From contig NZ_UEFQ01000024.1 in assembly GCF_900489465.1 (NCBI RefSeq), positions 248,001 through 312,000 of the forward strand: DNA of 64,000 nucleotides, given 5' to 3'. Every line of letters begins with the position of its first letter. The stretch's first letter is position 1. This document shows, one piece after another, positions 33,956-41,912 of this stretch. Position numbers and translations under genes: made by a program. This DNA is from Aequorivita sp. CIP111184 (GTDB lineage: Bacteria > Bacteroidota > Bacteroidia > Flavobacteriales > Flavobacteriaceae). A model generated the notes under the pieces. It did not search any database. It saw only the letters and a list, made by a program, of their open reading frames with translations, and was not told where the DNA came from.

Positions 33956-34723
33956 ATGAAATTATTTAACACCGCACTTTTCCTAGTCAGTACCCTATTA
34001 TTTTGTAAAGTCACAGCCCAAAATAATGAAATGGCTACCGTAAAGGGCGGTGTTTATCTTCCGCTTTATGGCACTGCAGACAAAACTGTAAAAGTAGATT
34101 CATTTATGATGGATGTCTATCCCGTTACAAATGCTGACTTTTTAAAATTTGTAAAAGAAAATCCGCTATGGAAAAAAAGCAATATAAAGAGACTCTTTGC
34201 AGATGAAAGTTATCTAACAAAATGGACCACTGATGAAAATTTCAGCGGTCTTCCAAATGCTCCAGCAACAAACGTTTCTTGGTTTGCCGCAAAAAAATAC
34301 TGCGAATGTCAAGGCAAACGTTTACCAAAAATGGACGAATGGGAATATGCTGCAATGGCGAACGAAAATGTACCCGATGCAAGAAAAGTAGAATCCTATA
34401 ACCAATATATTTTGAACTGGTACGAAACTCCAAAAACCTTCAATAAAACGGTTGGTTCAACTTTTAAAAATTATTGGGGAATTTATGACTTGCACGGCTT
34501 GGTGTGGGAATGGACGCAGGATTTTAACACAGTACTCATCTCCGGCGAATCCCGAAAAGATGTAGATAAAGATTCTAATCTTTTCTGCGGAAGTGCCGCA
34601 ATTGGCGCTTCAGATTTAATGAATTATGCCGCCTTTATGCGCTATGCATTCCGCGGAAGTATGAAAGCGCGCTACTCTTCCCAAAATTTGGGTTTTCGAT
34701 GCGCAAAGAATTTAGAAAACTAA
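33956..34723 (+). CDS. nirV: NirV-like formylglycine-generating-enzyme family protein
   Basis: A 255-residue exported protein. I start at the ATG at 33956 (MKLFNTALFLVSTLLF), giving a good signal peptide ending VTAQ. The FGE-sulfatase domain has VTNADFLKFVKENPLWKKS, PVTNVSWFAAKKYCECQGKRLPKMDEWEYAA and GLVWEWTQDF, and ends in NLGFRCAKN. FGE-domain proteins next to nirK are known as NirV; their role in nitrite reductase maturation is not settled. The gene starts 13 bases after nirK, so cotranscription is likely. Confidence 0.87.
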   Translation: MKLFNTALFLVSTLLFCKVTAQNNEMATVKGGVYLPLYGTADKTVKVDSFMMDVYPVTNADFLKFVKENPLWKKSNIKRLFADESYLTKWTTDENFSGLPNAPATNVSWFAAKKYCECQGKRLPKMDEWEYAAMANENVPDARKVESYNQYILNWYETPKTFNKTVGSTFKNYWGIYDLHGLVWEWTQDFNTVLISGESRKDVDKDSNLFCGSAAIGASDLMNYAAFMRYAFRGSMKARYSSQNLGFRCAKNLEN

Positions 34724-34734
34724 AATAAATTGTT

Positions 34735-35352
34735 ATGAAAAATTTCAAATATATATTAATTGCACTTTCGCTGTTCGCAATTTCTTGCAACGACACTTCA
34801 AAAAAAGATACTGAAATAACAGCAGAAAACAGTTCTGAAAACAGCACGGATAACAAAATTTCAGATATGTCCATTTACAACCTTCCCTCCCAATGGACAA
34901 CTCAGGACGGCAACGAAATTGAACTGAAACAGTTACAGGGCAAAGTGCTCGTAATGGTTATGATCTACACATCTTGCCAAGCTGCGTGCCCGCGATTGGT
35001 GGCCGATATGCGCAATATTGAAAAACAAATTCCTGAAAATAAAAAAGACGGAATTCAATATGTTTTTGTGAGTATTGATCCGAAAACTGATACGCCAGAA
35101 CGTTTGACTGCCTTTGCAAAAGAAAATGAAATGGAAGATGCCAAATGGCTTTTTCTGCGCGGTAGCGAGGATGATACTCGTGAATTTGCAGCTGTTTTGG
35201 CAGTAAACTACAAACAGATTTCACCAATGGATTTTTCGCACTCAAACATTATAAGTGTTTTTAACAAAGCTGGCGAACTTGCACATCAACAGGAAGGTTT
35301 GGGAGTGAATAATAAAGAAACAGTACAGGCCATTATTGATTTGACGAAATAA
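34735..35352 (+). CDS. SCO1/SenC-type copper chaperone
   Basis: A 205-residue lipoprotein (FAISC, Cys18) with a thioredoxin-like SCO domain. The copper-binding C81-x3-C85 (YTSCQAACPRL) and the later His in MDFSHSNIIS are present, as in SCO proteins that metallate CuA or copper enzymes. VSIDPKTDTPERL is a family hallmark. In this operon it probably supplies copper to NirK or to NosZ CuA. It starts 12 bases after nirV. Confidence 0.9.
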   Translation: MKNFKYILIALSLFAISCNDTSKKDTEITAENSSENSTDNKISDMSIYNLPSQWTTQDGNEIELKQLQGKVLVMVMIYTSCQAACPRLVADMRNIEKQIPENKKDGIQYVFVSIDPKTDTPERLTAFAKENEMEDAKWLFLRGSEDDTREFAAVLAVNYKQISPMDFSHSNIISVFNKAGELAHQQEGLGVNNKETVQAIIDLTK

Positions 35353-35381
35353 TTTCTTAAAATAAAAGAGCCTTAGAAGTT

Positions 35382-35549
35382 CTATAAATTATCTTTTTCG
35401 GAAGGTGTTACTTCATCATCATTCTTCTTTTTTCCGCTAAAAACAAAGCTAAGCACCATCGCTGAAAGTACAACGCAAAGGATTGCGAAGAAAATAATAA
35501 TTGCAGTTCCCATTCCCCAATTAGCAAGTGGTAAGATTGAATTTGTCAT
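35382..35549 (-). CDS. Small single-helix membrane protein
   Basis: A 55-residue protein from the ATG ending at 35549 to the stop at 35382. A Gly/Leu-rich N-terminal part is followed by one membrane helix (residues about 15-38: TAIIIFFAILCVVLSAMVLSF) and a charged tail, KKKNDDEVTPSEKDNL. It starts 13 bases beyond the stop codon of the TauE/SafE-like gene on the same strand, so it is likely part of the cco locus, as a small oxidase-associated protein. The family is unknown to me. Confidence 0.65.
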   Translation of the reverse strand: MTNSILPLANWGMGTAIIIFFAILCVVLSAMVLSFVFSGKKKNDDEVTPSEKDNL

Positions 35550-35561
35550 AATCTGATTATT

Positions 35562-36299
35562 TTAATTGTTATTGATTGGTTTATTTTCTGAAGCTGTTGT
35601 ATGGCAATTATAATTAGAATCTATCTTTTCCGTCATCGGTTTAGGCGAAATATATGGAATACCCAATCCCAAACCTCTTACGATGAATAGACATCCTATA
35701 ACTACAACAAGAACTGGAATCGCACGGCGAATACGCTGACGTACTTGGCCATTTAAAAAATTGCCTAGATAAATGGCAGAAGTCATAAGCGGGATAGTTC
35801 CAAGACCAAAAACCGCCATATATAAACTACCTTGTAGTGCATTTCCGGAAGCGATAGCTCCAAAAACAGCCATATAAACTAAGCCGCATGGAAGAAACCC
35901 GTTCAAAAATCCGATAGTTAAAAAAGTATCGGGAGTTTTCTTTTTGAGTTCTTTTCCTAAAGCTGATTTTACTTTTGAAATAATTTTAAAAACCGGTTTC
36001 GAAAAATTGTATTTATTGAAAGTTTTCTGCGGAAGAAAAATAACCCCTATCATCAATACTCCAATGATAATGGATAATTGCTGCTGAAACCCGAACAGGT
36101 TTAAGCTTTTGCCGACCAATCCAAAAACCAATCCTAGTAAACTATATGCTAAAATTCTTCCAAAGTGATAAAGAAATATCTGCCCAAGTTTTTTGAAATT
36201 ATTGGTTCTATCAACCGGCAACAAAAAAGCAATAGGCCCGCACATTCCCACACAGTGGAAACTTCCCAATAATCCGAATATAAGTGCGGTTGCAAGCAT
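35562..36299 (-). CDS. TauE/SafE-like membrane protein of the cco locus
   Basis: A 245-residue protein with about six membrane helices. FGLLGSFHCVGMCGPIAFLLP at the N terminus and FLNGFLPCGLVYMAVFGA in the middle are typical of the DsbD_2/SafE-like group that sits next to cco genes in many bacteria. Two pairs of cysteines lie in membrane segments, suggesting thiol or copper transfer in cytochrome c oxidase assembly. It is named sulfite exporter in databases, but no sulfite role is implied here. A His/Thr/Asn-rich tail ends the protein. Confidence 0.82.
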   Translation of the reverse strand: MLATALIFGLLGSFHCVGMCGPIAFLLPVDRTNNFKKLGQIFLYHFGRILAYSLLGLVFGLVGKSLNLFGFQQQLSIIIGVLMIGVIFLPQKTFNKYNFSKPVFKIISKVKSALGKELKKKTPDTFLTIGFLNGFLPCGLVYMAVFGAIASGNALQGSLYMAVFGLGTIPLMTSAIYLGNFLNGQVRQRIRRAIPVLVVVIGCLFIVRGLGLGIPYISPKPMTEKIDSNYNCHTTASENKPINNN

Positions 36300-36327
36300 T
36301 TTTAGTATTCAATTTTAGGTTTTTCTT

Positions 36328-36774
36328 TTAATAAAAAATCTCGTTTTTATACAGATAATCTTTTCCTTCATAGGTCCATTGAACTATTGTGTTCCATCTG
36401 CCCGCTACTAACCGGTCATCCGGTATTAATAAGTTTTGTCCTGAAAGTTTCAAAGGAAGTTGAAAATCCAGTTTTTTGTTGGAGGTTCTATAAAGGAATA
36501 CGGTACCTTCTATTTTTGTGTAATCTATATTTTTCGGAAAGGTAAGCATCCAACCTTCTTGGGTTTTTTCTCCAGAAATGTTACTTTCCAACGAATTGGA
36601 ATTTTCTTCGTCATCAATTTCTTTTTGGTAAACCATTTCTTTTTTATAATATTCTTCGGTTACCAAATCATAATCATACTTTTTGTCGGTACTTATTTTT
36701 ATAACGAAATACATTATGAATGTTATAAAAAGCGCCATTACAATTACTAATCCTGTGCCCCAATTTATTTTCAT
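36328..36774 (-). CDS. ccoH: CcoH/FixH family cbb3 assembly protein
   Basis: A 148-residue protein from the ATG ending at 36774 (MKINWGTGLVIVMALF); a longer frame runs into ccoG. One N-terminal membrane helix precedes a short extracytoplasmic domain with YDYDLVTEEYYKKEMVYQKEID, the FixH pattern, and an Ig-like remainder. CcoH is needed for stable assembly of cbb3 oxidase. It lies between ccoG and the TauE/SafE-like gene. Confidence 0.87.
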   Translation of the reverse strand: MKINWGTGLVIVMALFITFIMYFVIKISTDKKYDYDLVTEEYYKKEMVYQKEIDDEENSNSLESNISGEKTQEGWMLTFPKNIDYTKIEGTVFLYRTSNKKLDFQLPLKLSGQNLLIPDDRLVAGRWNTIVQWTYEGKDYLYKNEIFY

Positions 36775-36790
36775 AATTTTTATAGTTGAA

Positions 36791-38212
36791 TTATTTATAA
36801 CTTCTTGGTCCCAAAAAGGTAACACTCGTAGTTTCAATTAAATCTTTGCCACTGTAGACTTCAATCACCGCACGATTTTTATCGCCGCTTAAAACTGAAT
36901 TGTTTATTTCAATAAAGAGCGTTCCTTCTGCCAAATCTTGCGCGGGAACTACAATTTCTCCCTGCTTTACGGCGTGGATTGTTCCTTTTGGGGATTTCAG
37001 TTTAAAGTGAATATTTTCAATATTCTTCGTGGTTTTATTCAGTAATTTATAAGTAAAAACATTGCTGATAATGTTGTCTGCCTTGTGTTCGTATAACTGG
37101 CCGGGGAGACGTAAAATATTTGCTTCTACATCACTTCTTAAAAACAACATTCCTGTAAGCACACCAATTAAAATAACCAGAACTGCTATATAACCCTTCA
37201 ATCGTGGCGTAAACTTGAATGGTGCTTTCTTTTCAATATTTTCTTCACTGGCGTAGCGAATCAATCCTTTTGGAAGATTCACGGCTTCCATAATACTATC
37301 GCATTCGTCGATGCAGGCTGTGCAGTTTACACATTCCAACTGCGTTCCGTTTCGAATATCAATTCCTGTTGGACAAACATTTACACATTGAAAACAGTCG
37401 ATGCAGTCTCCTTTTCCGGAAGATTCGCGGTCTTCATTTTTCTTGAATTTAGCACGGCCAACTTCCTTTTCGCCCCGTTTATGATCATAGGCCACAATGA
37501 TGGATTTATTGTCGAGCAAAACGCCCTGCAATCTTCCGTAAGGGCAAGCTATAATACAGACCTGTTCGCGGAACCACGCAAAAATGAAATAGAAAACCGC
37601 AGTAAAAACAAACAGCGAAATAAGGGTGCTAATATGTTCCAGCGGACCTTCAAAAACATATTGTAACAGTCTGTCGCTACCTATAAAATAAGCCAGAAAT
37701 ATATTCGCAATCAAGAATGAAATGATAAAGAAAACGATCCATTTCAATACACGTTTTCTAATTTTTTCGGCATTCCACTTCTGTTTGTCCAAACGAATCT
37801 GTGCCCCACGATCACCATCAATCCAATATTCTATTCTTCGGAAAACCATTTCCATAAAAATGGTCTGCGGGCAGATCCATCCACAGAAAATCCTTCCAAA
37901 GGCTGCGGTGAAAAAGATAATGAAAACCACGCCAATGATCATCATTATTACAAAAAGATAAAAATCCTGTGGCCAAAACGGAAATCCAAAAATATTGAAA
38001 CGTCTCTCCAACACATTGAACAGCAAAAATTGATTGCCGTTAATTTTCACAAAAGGCGCAGCGAACAAAAAGGCGAGCAGAAAATAGCTTACGTATTTTC
38101 TGTATTGGTATAATTTGCCCGAGGGTTTTTTAGGATAAACCCATGCCCTTTTACCTTCTTCCGTTACCGTTCCTATACTGTCGCGAAACCTTTCGTTTTC
38201 TGGAGTATCCAA
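36791..38212 (-). CDS. ccoG: CcoG/RdxA ferredoxin-like cbb3 assembly protein
   Basis: A 473-residue membrane protein with four to five helices and a central polyferredoxin part. Motifs include GRIFCGWICPQTIFMEMVFRRIE, CIIACPYGRLQGVLLD and two clusters CIDCFQCVNVCPTGIDIRNG and CVNCTACIDECDSIM. These bind iron-sulfur clusters. CcoG has been implicated in copper reduction for cbb3 assembly. It precedes ccoH by 16 bases. Confidence 0.93.
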   Translation of the reverse strand: MDTPENERFRDSIGTVTEEGKRAWVYPKKPSGKLYQYRKYVSYFLLAFLFAAPFVKINGNQFLLFNVLERRFNIFGFPFWPQDFYLFVIMMIIGVVFIIFFTAAFGRIFCGWICPQTIFMEMVFRRIEYWIDGDRGAQIRLDKQKWNAEKIRKRVLKWIVFFIISFLIANIFLAYFIGSDRLLQYVFEGPLEHISTLISLFVFTAVFYFIFAWFREQVCIIACPYGRLQGVLLDNKSIIVAYDHKRGEKEVGRAKFKKNEDRESSGKGDCIDCFQCVNVCPTGIDIRNGTQLECVNCTACIDECDSIMEAVNLPKGLIRYASEENIEKKAPFKFTPRLKGYIAVLVILIGVLTGMLFLRSDVEANILRLPGQLYEHKADNIISNVFTYKLLNKTTKNIENIHFKLKSPKGTIHAVKQGEIVVPAQDLAEGTLFIEINNSVLSGDKNRAVIEVYSGKDLIETTSVTFLGPRSYK

Positions 38213-38253
38213 TTTTTAGATTTTAAATGTTATTGATTTGATATTAACTGTAA

Positions 38254-39234
38254 TTATTTACCTGATTCTATATTATCAATTACAGGATCGTTTGTTATTT
38301 TCACTTCAATTTCGGTAGAATCAACTTGTTTTACCTGCACATTATCAACCGGAGCATTTTCATCTACCCAAATATCACCCTCGGGATCTTTTGGATCTAC
38401 TGGGTTGGTGCCGTGAAGACTCAAAACATAGCTGGCCACTTGTGCCATTTCGCTAGGTTTAAGATCTGTTTTCCAAGATATCATTCCTTTTCCGGCACGG
38501 CCACCTTCGCTGATGGTGTGAAATACATTCTTGATGCCACCGCCTAAAATCCAATAATCATCCGTTAGGTTTGGACCAATTCCACCGGCTCCACCTACTT
38601 TGTGACAGGCCACACAATTTGCGGTAAATACTGCTTCTCCTGCTGCTAGGTCAGAAGATTCGGTTAAGAGTTCAACGGTGTTTACATCAATTAAATCTTT
38701 GTTATTTTTCTTGAATTCCGCAACATCCAGTTTTGCCTGTGCAACTTCAGTTTCATATTCATCTATTTGGTTGGGACCATCAAAAATCTCAAAACGTACC
38801 AAGTATATAGCTGCAAAAATTATAGAAGCATAAAACATATATACCCACCAAGGTGGAAGTTTGTTATCCAATTCGCGTATGCCATCATAATTATGATCCA
38901 AAACAATTTCCTGTTCGCTCTCCATTGGTTTGGAGCCAAGCATTTCTGTGTATTTTCTTTTGAACCATCCAAATCTGTTTTGTTCACGTAACGTTTCAGC
39001 GGCAATGTAACGTGCTTTCGCTTCTTCGGTAAGCCCACCAAAAAGAATTCGTTGCAGAGCTGAGGCAACAATTTCCAAAGCAATGGCGAAGAAAAAAACC
39101 ATTCCCAACACGGCCCAAATTATTGGATATTTCACTATTGCCCAATCTTCACCAGAATCAACGGTGAGTTCCAGTAAAAAAAAGGCGAGAATCATAAAGC
39201 CTATGACTCTTAAATAAGAGGCTGTGGTTTTCAT
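38254..39234 (-). CDS. ccoP: cbb3 oxidase subunit CcoP, single heme
   Basis: A 326-residue protein with two N-terminal membrane helices and a cytochrome c domain (about residues 195-290) holding one CVACH motif (ANCVACHKVGGAGGIGPNL). Proteobacterial CcoP usually has two heme c groups; only one is seen here, which fits many Bacteroidota. A Pro/Asp-rich tail ends the protein. It carries electrons from a soluble donor to the CcoNO core. It overlaps ccoQ by four bases. Confidence 0.92.
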   Translation of the reverse strand: MKTTASYLRVIGFMILAFFLLELTVDSGEDWAIVKYPIIWAVLGMVFFFAIALEIVASALQRILFGGLTEEAKARYIAAETLREQNRFGWFKRKYTEMLGSKPMESEQEIVLDHNYDGIRELDNKLPPWWVYMFYASIIFAAIYLVRFEIFDGPNQIDEYETEVAQAKLDVAEFKKNNKDLIDVNTVELLTESSDLAAGEAVFTANCVACHKVGGAGGIGPNLTDDYWILGGGIKNVFHTISEGGRAGKGMISWKTDLKPSEMAQVASYVLSLHGTNPVDPKDPEGDIWVDENAPVDNVQVKQVDSTEIEVKITNDPVIDNIESGK

Positions 39235-39428
39235 AGTATTTCTTCGTTTTGGTTATTAGTATCGTCTTCCAATGGAATATTGCTCACTTCGGTAATATGT
39301 GCTTTCTTCGCAGTGATTACCCAATAAAAAAGCACCACAAAAAAGATGAAGAATATTAAAAGTGAAATCAGTGGATATATTTGAACATTATCAATGTTCT
39401 CGAGGTTTCCTTTTATAAATCTTAACAT
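39231..39428 (-). CDS. ccoQ: cbb3 oxidase subunit CcoQ
   Basis: A 65-residue protein with one helix (residues about 18-40) and an acidic tail, in the position of CcoQ/FixQ between ccoNO and ccoP. The sequence is weakly conserved, so position and topology are the main support. It overlaps ccoP and starts two bases after the end of ccoNO. Confidence 0.82.
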   Translation of the reverse strand: MLRFIKGNLENIDNVQIYPLISLLIFFIFFVVLFYWVITAKKAHITEVSNIPLEDDTNNQNEEIL

Positions 39429-39430
39429 AA

Positions 39431-41632
39431 CTATTCGTTTTTAGCTGAAGTATTTTCAGCGTTATCTACTTTAATATCAGTTCCCAGACGTTGCAAATAG
39501 GCTATTACTGCTACTACTTCGCGATTTTTCATTTCTATGAAATCCTCACCATTGTCTTTGGCGTATTTCATATCTGCCTCGTAGGTTTTTACAAAATCAG
39601 GATCACTGTAGAGATTCTTCTCTATTTTGGCACCCTGTTCGTCCATCCACTTTTGAGCGTTTACTATTTCTTCTTCAGTATAGGGAACTCCCAGCGTAAC
39701 CATTACGCGCATTTTTGCCTCTGTGTCTGATTTGTCCAATTCTGAATTCACCAACCATCTATAAGAAGGCATAATGGAACCGGAAGACGTACTTTGTGGA
39801 TCATACAAGTGGTTCAAATGCCAGTTATCTGAATATTTTCCACCCACCCGATGCAAGTCGGGGCCTGTACGTTTACTTCCCCAAAGGAATGGGTGGTCGT
39901 AAACATATTCGCCAGATTTTGAATATTCACCATAGCGCTCTACTTCACTTCTGAAAGGACGAATCATCTGTGAGTGACAGGAAACACAACCTTCTCGAAT
40001 ATATATGTCTCGGCCTTCCAACTCTAGTGGTGTATAAGGCTTTACGCTAGAAATTACAGGCACATAATCATCTACCATTAATGAAGGAATAATCTGTACC
40101 ATCCCTCCAATCAAAATAGCAATGGTTGCATAAATTGTCAATTTAACAGGACGGCGCTCCAACCAAGTATGGTAGCCTTCGCCGGAAGTCTGTTTTTTAG
40201 TCACCGGTGCTAAAGGTGCAGCTTCTGCAAGTTCATCAGTAACCTTGCTACCTCTTCTAGCCGTCATTACAATATTGTATAATAAGATAAAAGCTCCTGT
40301 AATATATAATGTTCCTCCAATTGCACGCATCGTGTACATTGGCATAATTTGAGTAACTGTCTCTAGGAAATTTCCATAGGTTAGTGTTCCATCTGGGTTG
40401 AACTGATTCCACATGGAAGCCTGCATAAATCCTGCAACGTACATTGGAAGGGTGTACATAATAATACCCAAAGTACCTATCCAGAAATGGGCGTTTGCCA
40501 ATTTAATGGAATACAATTTTGTTTTAAAAAGACGCGGCACCAACCAATAAATCATACCAAAGGTTAAGAAACCATTCCAGGCAAGTGCGCCAACGTGAAC
40601 GTGCGCTATAATCCAGTCGCTAAAGTGAGCTATCGCGTTTACGTTTTTAAGAGAAAGCATTGGGCCTTCAAAAGTTGCCATACCATAACCGGTAATTGCA
40701 ACAACCATAAACTTTAAAACTGGATCAACACGTACTTTATCCCAAGCACCGCGAAGCGTCAAAAGACCGTTAATCATACCACCCCAAGATGGAGCTAAAA
40801 GCATTACCGAAAAGGCAACTCCCAAGTTCTGCGCCCATTCTGGAAGTGCGGAATATAAAAGGTGGTGTGGCCCTGCCCAAATATAGATAAAGATCAAAGA
40901 CCAAAAGTGAACTATGGAAAGACGGTAGGAATATACCGGTCTGTTCGCCGCTTTGGGTACAAAATAATACATCAATCCAAGGAAAGGTGTGGTAAGGAAA
41001 AATGCCACCGCATTATGCCCGTACCACCATTGCACTAGCGCATCCTGTACTCCTGCATACATAGAATAACTCTTCAAAGCCGAAACAGGTATTTCCATGC
41101 TGTTAACAATGTGAAGCACGGCAACGGTGACCCAAGTTGCCAAATAGAACCACAGAGCCACATACAAGTGGCGCTGGCGTCTTTTCACCATTGTCATTAT
41201 TAAGTTTACTCCAAACGCAACCCAAATTACTGCGATAGCAATATCAAAAGGCCACTCAAGCTCAGCATATTCCTTTGAAGTAGTATAACCTAAAGGAAGT
41301 GTGATTGCAGCACCAACAATAATAGCTTGCCAGCCCCAAAAATTCAAGTTACTAAGAAAGTCACTCCACATACGCGCTTTAAGTAGGCGCTGGGAAGAAT
41401 AGTAAACTCCAGCAAAAATTGCGTTCCCTACAAAGGCAAAAATAACGGCGTTGGTGTGCAAAGGTCGCAAACGACCAAAACTAAGCCACGAAATACCTTC
41501 CGTCATATTAGGGAACAAAAACATAAAAGCCAGCAATAAGCCGACACTCATACCAATGAGTCCCCAAAATATGGTCGCATTGATGAATTTTTTGACAATC
41601 TGGTTGTCGTAGTAAAACTGTTCTGTTTGCAT
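39431..41632 (-). CDS. ccoNO: Fused cbb3 oxidase subunits CcoN-CcoO
   Basis: A 733-residue fusion. The CcoN part (1-470) has RLRPLHTN (H59, low-spin heme), WYGHNAVA (H206, CuB), GPHHLLY (H256, H257, and Y260, the Tyr crosslinked to the CuB His in cbb3 enzymes) and DWIIAHVHVGALAWNG. The CcoO part (about 500-733) has CVSCH at 549-553, followed by SQMIRPF and GSKRTGPDLHRVGGKYSD, ending with a Met ligand region. The fusion is common in Bacteroidota. It reduces oxygen to water with high affinity and pumps protons. It starts 14 bases after ccoS. Confidence 0.95.
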   Translation of the reverse strand: MQTEQFYYDNQIVKKFINATIFWGLIGMSVGLLLAFMFLFPNMTEGISWLSFGRLRPLHTNAVIFAFVGNAIFAGVYYSSQRLLKARMWSDFLSNLNFWGWQAIIVGAAITLPLGYTTSKEYAELEWPFDIAIAVIWVAFGVNLIMTMVKRRQRHLYVALWFYLATWVTVAVLHIVNSMEIPVSALKSYSMYAGVQDALVQWWYGHNAVAFFLTTPFLGLMYYFVPKAANRPVYSYRLSIVHFWSLIFIYIWAGPHHLLYSALPEWAQNLGVAFSVMLLAPSWGGMINGLLTLRGAWDKVRVDPVLKFMVVAITGYGMATFEGPMLSLKNVNAIAHFSDWIIAHVHVGALAWNGFLTFGMIYWLVPRLFKTKLYSIKLANAHFWIGTLGIIMYTLPMYVAGFMQASMWNQFNPDGTLTYGNFLETVTQIMPMYTMRAIGGTLYITGAFILLYNIVMTARRGSKVTDELAEAAPLAPVTKKQTSGEGYHTWLERRPVKLTIYATIAILIGGMVQIIPSLMVDDYVPVISSVKPYTPLELEGRDIYIREGCVSCHSQMIRPFRSEVERYGEYSKSGEYVYDHPFLWGSKRTGPDLHRVGGKYSDNWHLNHLYDPQSTSSGSIMPSYRWLVNSELDKSDTEAKMRVMVTLGVPYTEEEIVNAQKWMDEQGAKIEKNLYSDPDFVKTYEADMKYAKDNGEDFIEMKNREVVAVIAYLQRLGTDIKVDNAENTSAKNE

Positions 41633-41645
41633 AGTATTAATGGAA

Positions 41646-41852
41646 TTATTTTTTTGGATTGGTTATTTTTTCTTTTGAAGTTTCACTTTTGGACGAAGTA
41701 CCTTCCTTTACAAGTTCATCTTCAAAAAGCATTCTTACGGAAGGTGTGTAAGTATCGTCATATTGCCCTCTTTTAACCGAATAAATAAACAGAGCAAAAA
41801 AAATGAGCGCTACGAAAACACTGATTGCCAATAGCATATAAATAATGTTCAT
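41646..41852 (-). CDS. ccoS: CcoS/FixS cbb3 maturation protein
   Basis: A 68-residue protein with one membrane helix and the CcoS pattern: MNIIYMLLAISVFVALIFFALFIYSVKRGQYDD. It is needed for cofactor insertion into cbb3 oxidase. Its gene lies between ccoI and ccoNO with its own FNR-type promoter module at 41870-41912, so it heads the ccoS-NO-Q-P unit. Confidence 0.9.
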   Translation of the reverse strand: MNIIYMLLAISVFVALIFFALFIYSVKRGQYDDTYTPSVRMLFEDELVKEGTSSKSETSKEKITNPKK

Positions 41853-41869
41853 ACCTGAAATTTATAATT

Positions 41870-41912
41870 CAAAAATATTATTGTGCGTCCCTTTAAAATA
41901 TGACATCCGTCA
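41870..41912 (-). promoter_or_regulatory. FNR-type promoter module of ccoS-NO-Q-P
   Basis: TGACATCCGTCA (41901-41912) overlaps the last bases of ccoI. On the minus strand TATTTTTG (41877-41870) fits the -7 box TAnnTTTG, with 29.5 bases between palindrome centre and box. The ccoS ATG follows at 41852. Confidence 0.75.

Noticed and set aside
38254-39234. Second heme in CcoP
   Set aside because: Only one CxxCH motif is present in the whole protein; no second degenerate motif was found.
39431-41632. Canonical norB
   Set aside because: RLRPLHTN, the GPHHLLY Tyr and the CcoO-type heme domain show a true fused cbb3 oxidase.
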